DNA of 48,122 nucleotides from Ignavibacteria bacterium (GTDB taxonomy: Bacteria; Bacteroidota; Ignavibacteria; Tepidaquicellales; OLB5): assembly GCA_030835085.1 (NCBI GenBank), contig JAUQWQ010000029.1, positions 1 through 48,122 on the forward strand. The letters are read 5' to 3'. The notes beneath the pieces were generated by a model, which saw nothing but the letters and a program-made list of their open reading frames with translations, was not told the origin of the DNA and did no database searches. The position numbers and the translations under genes were made by a program. Numbering within the stretch: position 1 is the first letter of the stretch; every line of letters starts with the position of its first letter. This document shows positions 1 through 8,160 of this stretch, in pieces.

Positions 1-778
1 CAACGGAATTTTCTATAGTTGCCCTGAGCTCTTTATCATTTTTAAATATCTTTAACATATCAATACTAAAGGTAATGTCTTTTCTGCCGTCTTTTGTTTC
101 AAATTTAACAATTCTTTCATCAGGTCTGTAACTCAATTCTACTATACCTGCGCCAAGTTCCGGATAAGATGTAATGAAATCCCCGGTTTCACTAAGCAAT
201 TTTCCGGTTGATGCATCATAAGTATTTACCCCTGCCGGTGTTTCACCGTATGAACGGGTGAACTGGTATATTTTGCCATCCTTCAGTGTAATATCTGTAG
301 AGGCTATTATATCGGGATAACTGTAATCTATGTTGCTTATTATTTTATCACTTTCGGGGTTATATAAATACGCCGTAGTTTTGCAATCAATACATGCTGC
401 ACCGGTTGAGTAATAACCGGGGCGTTTTTTAGTTTCAATGTATGTTTTTGAACCATCGGTAAGCAAAAATATTTTTGGAGTCGTTCCTGCAGCCGGAACT
501 ATAACAGCATCAATAAAGCCCCCTTCAAACCGCTTGTCCACATTTCTGTTCCCAATGAACTTATCTTTATTTTTCAGATCCCTGAACTTGTCAGTAAATT
601 CTTCGATCTTGCTTCCGGTTTTACTGTAAATGTAATATACTAAGTAAGCTCCGCCCCCTCCCATAATGAGTAATATCAATAAACCAATAATAAAGCATCC
701 CTTTTTCGATTTTTTTCTTCCGTAGATCTGCTGCTGCATTCCGCTTACACCAGGTGTATAATTGTGCTGTGGTTCCAT
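1..778 (-). CDS. Membrane-anchored protein of unknown function, C-terminus cut by window edge
   Basis: An open frame runs from an ATG at 778 leftward off the window, giving at least 259 residues with no stop. The N-terminus is a short Gln-rich cytoplasmic tail, then a Lys/Arg patch (about residues 22-28), one strongly hydrophobic segment (about 31-50, ending in a GGGGAY stretch) and a long extracytoplasmic domain. That domain contains a CIDC motif near residue 125, possibly a metal- or disulfide-forming pair. It reads like a beta-rich periplasmic or surface domain (repeated Y, T and G in short strands). I do not recognise the family. There is no clear ribosome binding site, which is common in this window. 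Confidence 0.7.
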   Translation of the reverse strand, partial: MEPQHNYTPGVSGMQQQIYGRKKSKKGCFIIGLLILLIMGGGGAYLVYYIYSKTGSKIEEFTDKFRDLKNKDKFIGNRNVDKRFEGGFIDAVIVPAAGTTPKIFLLTDGSKTYIETKKRPGYYSTGAACIDCKTTAYLYNPESDKIISNIDYSYPDIIASTDITLKDGKIYQFTRSYGETPAGVNTYDASTGKLLSETGDFITSYPELGAGIVELSYRPDERIVKFETKDGRKDITFSIDMLKIFKNDKELRATIENSV

Positions 779-1264
779 ATCTATTACTTTAATTATTTTT
801 TAAATATATAAATTTATACCTTAAAAAATAAGCCTTGGTTCTCATAGAAATGGGGAAAAAAATATCAAATTGTTTTGAGAGTAATGCCGGACCCCGGATA
901 AATATCATATGATATTATGATGTTTTGTATCGAAATAATACCATTTTAAGGTTATTATTCAATAATAAGAAGTTGCGTATATTTGATTCAGAAACATTTA
1001 TGAACCTTTATTTAAAAATATAATCATGTATACATTTAAAAGAATTGAGCCGCTAATTTATTTACTGGTAATATTATTTGCATTATTATTTGTTCATAAT
1101 TTAGCTTCTTAAAAATGTAAAAAATTTACAGTCAGTATAGAGCATCAATTTCAGTAAATGGTTTAACCTTTCTGGTTCTAATTCAGTAAAATATCTGAAT
1201 TTAACTCTGTTTTTGGAGTTTTAATTTGTTATATGCTTTGCTAATTTTGTGTAAAAATCGGCTG
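779..1264. other. AT-rich intergenic region with one possible tiny ORF
   Basis: There is no convincing gene here. A 28-codon frame (1026-1112, +) would encode a mostly hydrophobic peptide, but it has no ribosome binding site. A GGAG at 1215-1218 precedes an in-frame TTG at 1226 that could start the Myb-repeat gene. I see no -24/-12 element here. Confidence 0.5.
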
Positions 1265-2008
1265 ATGAAAAAGTGGACAAGCTATCACTTAAGAATCCTT
1301 AAGAAACAGTATACTGAAAAAGGAGCAAAATATGTTGCAAAACGGACCGGACACCCAGTTTACTCGGTAGTTGCAAAAGCAAATTCGCTGGGAATTTATT
1401 CCGGCTCACTGCGCAGGTGGACTCAGTTTGAAGTGAATTATCTTCTCAAGAATTATTCCAATAAACCGGTTGATTCAATTGCCCGTTCACTCACACGCAA
1501 CAAAGCATCAGTAGAAAATAAAGCCCGGCAGCTCGATATTTATGTACCTAAACCAAAGAAATGGACTGATGAGCAGCTCAAACTTCTGAAAGAGTTATGG
1601 ACAAATAAAAAGTATTCTATTGATGATGTAGCTGCTAAACTTAATAAAACCAGGCCGGCAACACACTTCCAGGCATGGAAAATGGGTTTAAGAAGACCGC
1701 AGGTATGGCATTACTGGACTAAGGAAGAAACGAAGTATCTAAAGAAAAATTTCAGAAAAAAAACTTATGTTCAGATCGCAAAAGATCTGGGGATGACAAG
1801 AATAGCAGTTTTTCAAAAAGCAATTAAGTCCGGGTTACGATTGAGACGTGCTCCGCGTGCATGGACTGCAGCCGATGATGAATATATAAGGCAGAATTAC
1901 AGGAAAATCCCGACCCGTGATATTGCTGCAAAACTTGACCGGAGCCTGGATGCGATCATTAATCGCGCGGGACCTCTCGGAATTTCACGGAAAAAAGTAA
2001 AGAAATAA
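1265..2008 (+). CDS. Five-repeat Myb/SANT-like DNA-binding protein
   Basis: The protein is almost entirely five tandem units of about 45-50 residues. Each opens with a basic residue and W-T (KKWT, RRWT, KKWT, HYWT, RAWT), followed by a helix with E/Y/L spacing, an I-A-x-x-L helix and a third helix ending in G-[IL]. This is the pattern of a Myb/SANT or homeodomain-like three-helix fold. The charge is strongly basic, consistent with DNA binding. I chose the ATG at 1265 because repeat 1 begins right after it. An in-frame TTG at 1226 with GGAG seven bases upstream is a real alternative. It stands alone, followed by a strong terminator. It is likely a sequence-specific DNA-binding protein; its target is unknown. 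Confidence 0.72.
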   Translation: MKKWTSYHLRILKKQYTEKGAKYVAKRTGHPVYSVVAKANSLGIYSGSLRRWTQFEVNYLLKNYSNKPVDSIARSLTRNKASVENKARQLDIYVPKPKKWTDEQLKLLKELWTNKKYSIDDVAAKLNKTRPATHFQAWKMGLRRPQVWHYWTKEETKYLKKNFRKKTYVQIAKDLGMTRIAVFQKAIKSGLRLRRAPRAWTAADDEYIRQNYRKIPTRDIAAKLDRSLDAIINRAGPLGISRKKVKK

Positions 2009-2070
2009 AAACACATTTAGTGTGTTCAGGCTAAGCTATTTGAAGCTTTGATATACTATCAATTTAATTA

Positions 2071-2106
2071 AAAAAGAGAACATTAATAGAAAAATGTTCT
2101 CTTTTT
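2071..2106. terminator. Strong bidirectional Rho-independent terminator
   Basis: A perfect 14-bp stem (AAAAAGAGAACATT paired with AATGTTCTCTTTTT) has an 8-nt loop and A/T tracts on both sides. It lies between the convergent ends of the Myb-repeat gene (+) and the lipoprotein gene (-), so it can serve both. Confidence 0.85.
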
Positions 2107-2127
2107 ATATTTTTAACCATTTTATTT

Positions 2128-2823
2128 TTAATCAGGTAAACCGTTTCTGTCGTTATCTACAAAACATTTAAAGTTATTATTGATATTATCTTTTATATTG
2201 TTATCAATATCACTTTCATTCGCAGGATCAGTAGGGTCAAGATAGAGTCCGTTTTTGATAAACCATATATACGGTTTAACTTGTAATGTAATATTGGATT
2301 TGCCGCTTGCTGATACCTGCAGATTACCCGGGAAAGTCAGTTTCTGGTGGGCTGATTTATCGGATTTGAAAATAAATGAAATTCCGTTATATCTGCCCTT
2401 TACAACAACTGAATATCTTCCGTTTACATCCGCAAAATCAGGATCCGGAGGATTTTCTGTATCACCAAGTTTATGGATATCAAATTTTACTTTGTCATAG
2501 GTGCCAGGCGGAATGTATGCAGTGCTTATTATGTTCACACTGGAAGCCATATTCAGATACAGCACATAGGGTCCTACCTTAAAATTTGTTGAATCCTGAT
2601 TAATATTGGCGACATTAAGTTTGATATCTTTTATAAGTACTTTCACGGTATCCAGCACCAATATACCAATATCCGAACCAATACTGTCCCCTGTGCTCAT
2701 ACTGCTGAAATCTACATTATCAGCCTGGGTTGTCACTGAATCTTCGCCGCAGCCCTGCAAATAATACGAATTGAACGCGAAAACAGCAATCAGTGATATT
2801 ATTTTGAATTTTGAGTTGAACAT
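2128..2823 (-). CDS. Lipoprotein with DUF4382-like domain
   Basis: The 231-residue protein has an N-terminal hydrophobic signal and a lipobox-like LQGC (Cys25), so it is probably a lipoprotein. The body has alternating beta strands and an IPPGTYDKVKF segment. That segment resembles the IPAGTYxxIRL signature of DUF4382-type surface proteins, but this is a resemblance only. The C-terminus is Asp/Asn-rich (DNDRNGLPD), like a calcium-binding dockerin-type or EF-hand-like loop. It is the last gene of the unit headed by the barrel protein at 4966. The gap to the DUF6600 gene is 62 bp and holds a purine-rich ribosome binding site. Confidence 0.72.
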   Translation of the reverse strand: MFNSKFKIISLIAVFAFNSYYLQGCGEDSVTTQADNVDFSSMSTGDSIGSDIGILVLDTVKVLIKDIKLNVANINQDSTNFKVGPYVLYLNMASSVNIISTAYIPPGTYDKVKFDIHKLGDTENPPDPDFADVNGRYSVVVKGRYNGISFIFKSDKSAHQKLTFPGNLQVSASGKSNITLQVKPYIWFIKNGLYLDPTDPANESDIDNNIKDNINNNFKCFVDNDRNGLPD

Positions 2824-2885
2824 TTTTTCCTTTCTTTAATTATTGGATATTCCGGAATACAGCTCAGATTATTTTGCCTTTAAAT

Positions 2886-4376
2886 TTACTTCCGGCTTTT
2901 ATTCTTTTGTTTATTTGAATTCATATCATCTTTACTCTGTTTTTTCTTTTTATCATTCACTTTATCATTATCACTTCCGTTTTTATTATATGTGTCATTC
3001 CTGTATTTTTTATTGCCCTTATCCTTACCCTGCTTATTATCTTTTCCTTTGCCATCATTTATTTTGGGATCTTTTTGCTTTGAGTTAACATCACCGGAAT
3101 TATCCCTGTTTTTCTTTCCGTTTTCATTTCCTTTATTCTTTTCTTCCTTGTTTTCCTTTTGCTTTCTGTTTCCGTCATTATTATTGCCGTTCTTCATATT
3201 CTTATCATCTATATACTTGCGTTCCTTTCCCGGTTTTTCCGGTTCTTTAGAATTTTCCTTTGATTTGTATTCATTTTTGCTGTTATTTTCAGAATTTTCC
3301 CTGCTTCCCGGGTCATTTTTTATGCGGCCGGATTCTTTTTGTGAAGCACTGTGATAATCACTGAATTCCTTGGGTTTACTTACTGGACCTTTAACTTTAA
3401 CTTCTTTTTTGACTTTCCTGAATTCAGGTGAATATACATCATACTCCCGTTCAGAGTATTTGATTTTACTCTTCCCGGTCACATGATTTATCACAACCGG
3501 CTCAAAAGTTCTGCCTGTAACACTCTGTATCACGGTAACATCTGGACCTTTGTTAATAACAGTTTTGTTTACCACTATTATTCCGTCTAATCTTTTCCAT
3601 TCTGTTATCTTGATCTTATGTTTATTTTCTTTATATGAATATTTATACACATCCGGTTCTATAAAATATCTTCTTTCCACAACTACAAATCTTTCTTCAT
3701 AGACCGGCGGAGTAATTATTACATTATTTACGATATACACGCTTGGCGGAACTGGGGTCCATGCGATATAATCATCTTCTTCGCGCCAGTCAACCCAGGC
3801 CGGTGCCCATACTCTTCCTGGTACCCAAAGCCAGCCCATTGCTGGTGAATAAACCCATCTGCCGTAGTGATGAGTAATCTCTTCCGGTTCCGAGCGTGCG
3901 CGGAAATACCAGCCATTATTTGTGTAAACCCACTGACCGTTTGAATAAGGAGTGTAAGTAACCGGTTCTCCGGCTGCAATCCCAACTGCAAGATTAGGTG
4001 CAGGCTTCCATACAAAAAAGGCGCCAAAACTTACGTCCTCGGCATGTGCATCTTTGATCCCGAATAGCTCGCTGAATGAAATAGAGCTTCGGCTCTCTCC
4101 GGAGGAGGATTCCTTTTTCAGATCTATCCCGATATCACTGTCCTTCACTTCAATCCATTCACCATGCGGAGCAAGTTCATCGTAGAATTCTTTGTAGTCA
4201 ACATTCAGCAGATCCTCATCAGATTCATTTATATCTTCGCTGCTTAATGCAGTCATATCAGCTTCTTTTACTGTATTATCAGCCGTATCATCTGATTTTT
4301 TTGTACATGAGATAAATCCGCTGAGCAGGAAGATTATGAAAAATGAAACTGTCAATTTTATTTTCGAGTGATTCAT
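2886..4376 (-). CDS. DUF6600 lipoprotein with long Lys/Asn-rich tail
   Basis: The 496-residue protein has a signal peptide and lipobox SGFISC (Cys near residue 25). Residues of about 65-210 carry the aromatic DUF6600/YXWGXW-type signature: FYDELAPHGEW, GQWVYTNNGWYF, YGRWVYSPAMGWLWVPG, VWAPAWVDWRE, AWTPVPP. The last 160 or so residues are a low-complexity, highly charged Lys/Asn/Asp/Glu tail with no predicted fold. The family is secreted and of unknown function. Here it lies between a barrel protein and another lipoprotein, suggesting an envelope role. The tail could bind polyanions such as surface polysaccharide or eDNA (inference). Confidence 0.82.
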   Translation of the reverse strand: MNHSKIKLTVSFFIIFLLSGFISCTKKSDDTADNTVKEADMTALSSEDINESDEDLLNVDYKEFYDELAPHGEWIEVKDSDIGIDLKKESSSGESRSSISFSELFGIKDAHAEDVSFGAFFVWKPAPNLAVGIAAGEPVTYTPYSNGQWVYTNNGWYFRARSEPEEITHHYGRWVYSPAMGWLWVPGRVWAPAWVDWREEDDYIAWTPVPPSVYIVNNVIITPPVYEERFVVVERRYFIEPDVYKYSYKENKHKIKITEWKRLDGIIVVNKTVINKGPDVTVIQSVTGRTFEPVVINHVTGKSKIKYSEREYDVYSPEFRKVKKEVKVKGPVSKPKEFSDYHSASQKESGRIKNDPGSRENSENNSKNEYKSKENSKEPEKPGKERKYIDDKNMKNGNNNDGNRKQKENKEEKNKGNENGKKNRDNSGDVNSKQKDPKINDGKGKDNKQGKDKGNKKYRNDTYNKNGSDNDKVNDKKKKQSKDDMNSNKQKNKSRK

Positions 4377-4420
4377 TGTAAAACCCCTTAATTTATTTAT
4401 GAAATTAAATTAATATTTAA

Positions 4421-4966
4421 TTATAATTTAAAATCCATACCAAGCTCAAGGGTATTAAAATCATTATTTCCTAATCCAAGCCTTACGGTACCGGCAACCT
4501 TTGGACTGAAGAAATATCTCATTCCAAGCTGACCCCAGATCCAGGCTCCGCTTGTATAAGATACATCAGTTACGTAAACTGCATTTCTGGTTACATCGGT
4601 GTAAGTATTGTTAACATAATTATATCCTGCAACCAGGCCAAAGTACGGTACGAAACTTCCGTCACCTATCTGGTTAAAGTTATAATTAAATTGTGCTCCT
4701 ATTGAGGAAAATGAATATCTCCGGGAGTCACCATTACCATAAGTATTGGTAAATGTGTAGTATCTGAATATACCTCCAATTCCAACTGTTCCAATTCCTG
4801 CCTGCACAACATTTGATTCAAAATTTACCCCGAACATCGGTACATTACCTTTTGCCCAAAAACCAAGTGAACCTCCCAGAAGGTTATCTTTTTCTTTTAA
4901 CTGGCTATAAGTACCCGCAGTGGAAACTATTAAAATTAATATTGCTGTTTTTAAAATGGTCTTCAT
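4421..4966 (-). CDS. Small outer-membrane beta-barrel protein
   Basis: The 181-residue protein has a signal peptide (MKTILKTAILILIVSTAGTYS) followed by amphipathic strands, with alternating aromatic residues and a repeated G-x-N/G-x-G pattern. It ends in ELGMDFKL, close to the aromatic or hydrophobic C-terminus of an OmpA/OmpW-type 8-strand barrel. It is the first gene of the unit 4966-2128. A -24/-12-type element lies about 90 bp upstream on the same strand. Its role is probably structural in the outer membrane; the exact family is not recognised. Confidence 0.8.
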   Translation of the reverse strand: MKTILKTAILILIVSTAGTYSQLKEKDNLLGGSLGFWAKGNVPMFGVNFESNVVQAGIGTVGIGGIFRYYTFTNTYGNGDSRRYSFSSIGAQFNYNFNQIGDGSFVPYFGLVAGYNYVNNTYTDVTRNAVYVTDVSYTSGAWIWGQLGMRYFFSPKVAGTVRLGLGNNDFNTLELGMDFKL

Positions 4967-5054
4967 TTTATTTCCTTTCCTTATTTATTGTTACTTAATT
5001 GAATATAATATTCAAACTGGAACTATAAGAAATTTTCTTAATGAATATGATAAG

Positions 5055-5070
5055 TACAAAATCTGTGCCA
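5055..5070 (-). promoter_or_regulatory. Sigma-54-type -24/-12 promoter for the 4966-2128 unit
   Basis: Read on the minus strand this is TGGCAC-A-GATT-TTGTA. It has the exact spacing of the sigma-54 consensus TGGCAC-R-N4-TTGCW, with T in place of the canonical C in the -12 box. The predicted start lies near 5043, giving a leader of about 77 nt. Five more sites in the window share this form. Confidence 0.75.
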
Positions 5071-5128
5071 AAGATTTAATTGAATACGCAGCTATTTTGG
5101 GAGTTAATTAAGATTGGGATGCTTTATA

Positions 5129-5142
5129 TGACAAAAATGTCA
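5129..5142. promoter_or_regulatory. Candidate activator site, perfect palindrome TGACA-N4-TGTCA
   Basis: TGACAAAAATGTCA is a perfect inverted repeat. It lies 58 bp upstream of the -24 element at 5055-5070, between two minus-strand genes. The same dyad recurs upstream of other -24/-12 sites here, so I infer an enhancer site for an NtrC-class activator. Confidence 0.6.
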
Positions 5143-5147
5143 GTCTT

Positions 5148-5795
5148 CTAAAGGGGACTAAGCGGGTATTTTTTCAATAAATTAGCATAAAAAACCAGGT
5201 TATGTGCCATTTTTTTAGCCATTACCTTTGATGCATTGTTTTTAATTCTGTCTCTTCGGTTTGTTTTGGGAGGCTTGCCCACTTCACCGACCCAGTAAGT
5301 ACAGCACTCAGGCGGTATTGTAAAATTCATAAAAGTTAACACAGAAAGTATTGAACCTAAAGTAGCCTGCGCTCCATCTTCACTTCCTGTAATTACAATT
5401 CCTGCAGCTTTATTTAGTAATAGACTTCTGCCTTTATCTTTGTATTGTTCATCAAAAGAATCCATGCGTTCAATTATCCGCTGCATAAGGCTTGACCTGG
5501 CTCCCCACCATATTGGGGTTGCGAATATTATAATATCAGATGATATTATTTTCTCTGCTATTATTGGCCATTTATCCCTATTATCCTCTTTGAATTTCAC
5601 ACCGGGAGGAATATAAAGATCTGAGAGCCTTATGAACTCAGCAGCTATTTCTTTATGTTCATTTTTCATATTCCTCACTACCAGCCGGGTGAGTTCTTCC
5701 GTATTTGAAAGTTTTCCGGTATGCTTAAGTGATGCGTTCAATATAAGGACATTTATTTGTGAAAATTTTTCTTTCATAATAAATACCTTATTCAT
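5148..5795 (-). CDS. NAD(P)H-dependent FMN reductase / flavodoxin-fold protein
   Basis: The 215-residue protein has a flavodoxin-like fold of the NADPH-dependent FMN reductase type. It shows VLILNASLKHTGKLSNTEEL (phosphate-binding loop for FMN), DIIIFATPIWWGARSSLMQRIIERMD (the typical PxWWG flavin-contact segment) and AAGIVITGSEDGAQATLGSIL. The product is probably a cytosolic quinone/flavin reductase with a redox-stress role. The start at 5795 has AAGGA about ten bases upstream; an ATG six codons later is an alternative. It is the last gene of the long minus-strand unit that begins at 11255. The small lipoprotein gene ends 7 bp before it. Confidence 0.8.
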   Translation of the reverse strand: MNKVFIMKEKFSQINVLILNASLKHTGKLSNTEELTRLVVRNMKNEHKEIAAEFIRLSDLYIPPGVKFKEDNRDKWPIIAEKIISSDIIIFATPIWWGARSSLMQRIIERMDSFDEQYKDKGRSLLLNKAAGIVITGSEDGAQATLGSILSVLTFMNFTIPPECCTYWVGEVGKPPKTNRRDRIKNNASKVMAKKMAHNLVFYANLLKKYPLSPL

Positions 5796-5802
5796 AAAAC
5801 TA

Positions 5803-5979
5803 TCAGTCCTTAAACATTTTTATTATGAAAGCAATAACAGCTATTACAGCAATAATTATTATTATTCCTACCCATATACCTGCTTTAAATACATCACCTA
5901 TAAATTCACAGCCCGGTAATATTACCAGAAGTAAAGTAAAGATGATCATCATATAAATAACTGAAAAATGCTTTTTCAT
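5803..5979 (-). CDS. Small 58-residue lipoprotein/membrane protein
   Basis: This 58-codon gene starts with an ATG whose last bases overlap the stop of the upstream iron-permease-like gene (ATGA), a sign of translational coupling. The N-terminus is a hydrophobic signal ending in a lipobox-like VILPGCE (Cys24). A GDVFKAGIWVG linker follows, then a second hydrophobic segment and a basic end (KMFKD). Short proteins of this LPGC-EFIGDVFKAG form recur in Bacteroidota, with unknown function. It may be a lipid-anchored inner-membrane protein. Confidence 0.72.
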   Translation of the reverse strand: MKKHFSVIYMMIIFTLLLVILPGCEFIGDVFKAGIWVGIIIIIAVIAVIAFIIKMFKD

Positions 5980-6425
5980 TTTTTGGATACCTTTCTTTGG
6001 TGTCTCTTTTCTGCCTCTTCTATAGAATGAGATTCTTTTAAATTCTGATTTGATTCAAATAATCGTGCAAGCTTTTTGAAATGTTTTTTCAGGATCTCAA
6101 GCTCGGCTTCGCTTATATCTTCAATATCTACCATCCTGTTGCTTGCCCAGGCAGATGAAGCTATAATCTCATTGAGCTTAAGCTGAATAGCCATTGAATC
6201 CTTATTTTGGGTTCTTTGTATAAGAAATACCATAAGGAAAGTAATAATAGTAGTACCGGTATTAATTACCAGCTGCCATACATCAGAAAAATTGAAAAAG
6301 GGACCGCTTAATGCCCACAGTGCAACAATGGATATGCTTATCACAAATGCTGATGTACTGCCCGTAAAGCGGGTAAGAAGAATTGAAAGTTTTTCAAAAA
6401 TATCTTTGTTATGTTTTTTAGCCAT
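5976..6425 (-). CDS. Low-affinity iron permease family membrane protein
   Basis: The 149-residue protein matches the low-affinity iron permease (Fe_permease) pattern seen in bacteria. It has an N-terminal FEKLSILLTRFTGSTSAFVI, hydrophobic segments at about 22-40 and 47-67, a central NTGTTIITFLMVFLIQRTQNKDSMAIQLKLNEII signature, and a charged C-terminal helix. The bacterial members are half the size of the yeast Fet4 protein and their transport activity is not well established. The start overlaps the end of the SDR gene by 8 bp and the stop overlaps the next ATG, so all three are probably co-translated. Confidence 0.82.
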   Translation of the reverse strand: MAKKHNKDIFEKLSILLTRFTGSTSAFVISISIVALWALSGPFFNFSDVWQLVINTGTTIITFLMVFLIQRTQNKDSMAIQLKLNEIIASSAWASNRMVDIEDISEAELEILKKHFKKLARLFESNQNLKESHSIEEAEKRHQRKVSKK

Positions 6426-7287
6426 TTACAATTTCACCTCCATTAGGATGCAGAATTTGACCTGTCATATATGAAGAATCTGCGCTGGCTAAAAAAACGT
6501 AGCAGGGGGCAGTCTCATCGGGCTGCCCCGCTCTGCCCAAAGGGACATCCGTACCAAATGAAGCGACGTCCTTCGGAGGAAATGTAGCCGGTATCAGGGG
6601 TGTCCAGATTGGGCCGGGTGCTACGCCGTTAACTCTAATTCCTTTTTTGGCTAGATTTGCTGAAAGTGACCGTGTAAATGATACTATTGCTCCTTTTGTT
6701 GCAGAATAATCTATCAAGTGGGCGCTGCCCCGGTAAGCAGTTACAGATGTAGTATTTATTATTGAAGAATTCTTTTTTAAATATTTCAGGGCGGCCTTTA
6801 CTATATAAAACTGTGAAAAAATATTTATTCTGAAAGTTTTTTCAAGCTGCTTTGAGGAAATTTGTGTAATACTATCAGCAGGGTATTGAACTGCTGCATT
6901 GTTTACTATTATATCAAGTCTACCGAATTTTTTAATACATTCATTTACAGCCTTCCTGCAGAATTGTTCTTTTGAGATATCTCCTTTTATTAATATACAC
7001 AAGCTGTTCAATTCATTTATAGTTTTCCTGGTGAATTCAGCATCCTTTTTTTCATTCAGAAATACAATTGCAGAACTGCAGCCTTCACGTGCAAAAGCTA
7101 TAGCAACCGCTCTTCCTATCCCGCTATCACCCCCTGTGATTAAAGCCGTTTTACCTGCAAGTTTACCGGATGCCATATATTCAGGTGATGCAAATTTTGG
7201 CTTTGGTTCCATTAAATATTCCAGCCCGGGCTGCACATTTTGAGATGATCCTTTTCGTACTTTTTTCTTTCTTGAGGCTTTTTGCAT
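6418..7287 (-). CDS. SDR-family oxidoreductase (YghA/YhxC-like)
   Basis: The 289-residue short-chain dehydrogenase has a basic N-terminal extension (about residues 1-40), as in the YghA/YhxC group. The Rossmann motif is TGGDSGIG, followed by the NNAAVQYPA strand (NNAG equivalent). The catalytic pattern is S-T-T-S...YSATKGA, then the PGPIWTPLIPATFP loop. The product is a cytosolic NAD(P)-dependent oxidoreductase; the substrate is unknown. In other bacteria these genes often belong to general-stress regulons. AGGA lies about eight bases before the start. Confidence 0.86.
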   Translation of the reverse strand: MQKASRKKKVRKGSSQNVQPGLEYLMEPKPKFASPEYMASGKLAGKTALITGGDSGIGRAVAIAFAREGCSSAIVFLNEKKDAEFTRKTINELNSLCILIKGDISKEQFCRKAVNECIKKFGRLDIIVNNAAVQYPADSITQISSKQLEKTFRINIFSQFYIVKAALKYLKKNSSIINTTSVTAYRGSAHLIDYSATKGAIVSFTRSLSANLAKKGIRVNGVAPGPIWTPLIPATFPPKDVASFGTDVPLGRAGQPDETAPCYVFLASADSSYMTGQILHPNGGEIVNG

Positions 7288-7289
7288 AT

Positions 7290-7616
7290 TCAGTTCCTGT
7301 TTGCCAGTGGTTTAGGCTTGTTTATAACTATTACATTATCTTTATAATGAAACTGTGCTGTTATGCATTTTATACCTTTAAGTATTTTTGCAATTGCCCG
7401 GTTATTTGTTTTCCTGTATTGACTTAAATGTTCACCCGGCACACCTTTGCTGCAGAATGAAATATTGATCTTTTCAAAATCAAGCTTCCTGAAATTCTCA
7501 GCATACTTTTCCAGGATCTCTGAGGCTCTGTTTAATTTAAAATCATGCAGATGAAAGTAAATGAACAGGTTATTATTTTCTCCTTCAATAAAGAGCTGAC
7601 TGCCGAATTTTTCCAT
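7290..7616 (-). CDS. Conserved-looking 108-residue protein of unknown function
   Basis: I do not recognise the family. The gene has a good ribosome binding site (GGAGG, ten bases upstream). It lies 2 bp before the SDR start and 31 bp after the sigma factor. The protein is alpha/beta, with alternating strands (LFIYFHL, INISFCS, CITAQFHY, NVIVINK) and a helix (RASEILEKYAENFRKL). It has no signal peptide or membrane segment, so it is probably cytosolic. Confidence 0.65.
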   Translation of the reverse strand: MEKFGSQLFIEGENNNLFIYFHLHDFKLNRASEILEKYAENFRKLDFEKINISFCSKGVPGEHLSQYRKTNNRAIAKILKGIKCITAQFHYKDNVIVINKPKPLANRN

Positions 7617-7647
7617 AACTGCTGCCTCCGGTATTAAAATTTAGTTG

Positions 7648-8160
7648 TTAGATAGTTTCCTCAAAAACTCTTCTGAATTCTTTTCTTGCCCTGTGGAGCC
7701 TGCTTTTAACGGTGCCAAGCGGCCAATTCAGTTTTTTTGATATTTCAATCAGTGAAAACTCCTCTAGATGAAACAGGATAATGACCTGTCTGTAATCATC
7801 TTTTATACTTTCTATTATGCGCACAATTTCAAAATATTTAAGTGTACTTTCTTCTTCAGGTATATGCGGTTCATTCACAATTGTATCAAGGCTGTAGCAC
7901 GGATGTGCCTGTTTTTTCCTGTTAAAATTAATGAACAGGTTCTTCATTATCCTGAAAACCCAGGCTTTTGAATTACTGCCGGGTTCATATGAATCCAGGA
8001 ACCTGTATGCCCTGATGAAAGTATCCTGAAGGAGATTTTCAGCATCAAATTCATTCATCGTCATTTTTCTTGCGATGTTCAGAAAATATTTATGATGAAT
8101 GTAAATTTCATTCATAAACAGGTTGTCTTTTTCGCAGATAATGTTTTTCATATTATTCAT
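7648..8160 (-). CDS. ECF-type RNA polymerase sigma factor
   Basis: The 170-residue protein has sigma region 2 (residues 20-85, with DAENLLQDTFIRAYRFLDSYEPGSNSKAWVFRIMKNLFIN) and region 4 (110-165, with LIEISKKLNWPLGTVKSRLHRARKEFRR). It has the standard ECF size and no extra domain. No anti-sigma factor is recognisable next to it. The ATG overlaps the stop of the upstream 45-residue membrane protein (ATGA). A second ATG at 8151 has better spacing to AAGGAA. It may relay the upstream signal to a second set of promoters. I could not identify its target sequence. Confidence 0.9.
   Translation of the reverse strand: MNNMKNIICEKDNLFMNEIYIHHKYFLNIARKMTMNEFDAENLLQDTFIRAYRFLDSYEPGSNSKAWVFRIMKNLFINFNRKKQAHPCYSLDTIVNEPHIPEEESTLKYFEIVRIIESIKDDYRQVIILFHLEEFSLIEISKKLNWPLGTVKSRLHRARKEFRRVFEETI

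Noticed and set aside
1026-1112. 28-codon hydrophobic frame as a gene
   Set aside because: No ribosome binding site and an AT-rich context; noted only as possible.
2992-3354. Plus-strand open frame rich in Phe/Leu/Ser opposite the DUF6600 tail
   Set aside because: It is the reverse of the Lys/Asn/Glu-rich low-complexity region, with no ribosome binding site or family match.
7690-7720. GTGCCA inside the ECF sigma gene as another -24 box
   Set aside because: It lies within coding sequence and there is no TTG at the right spacing.
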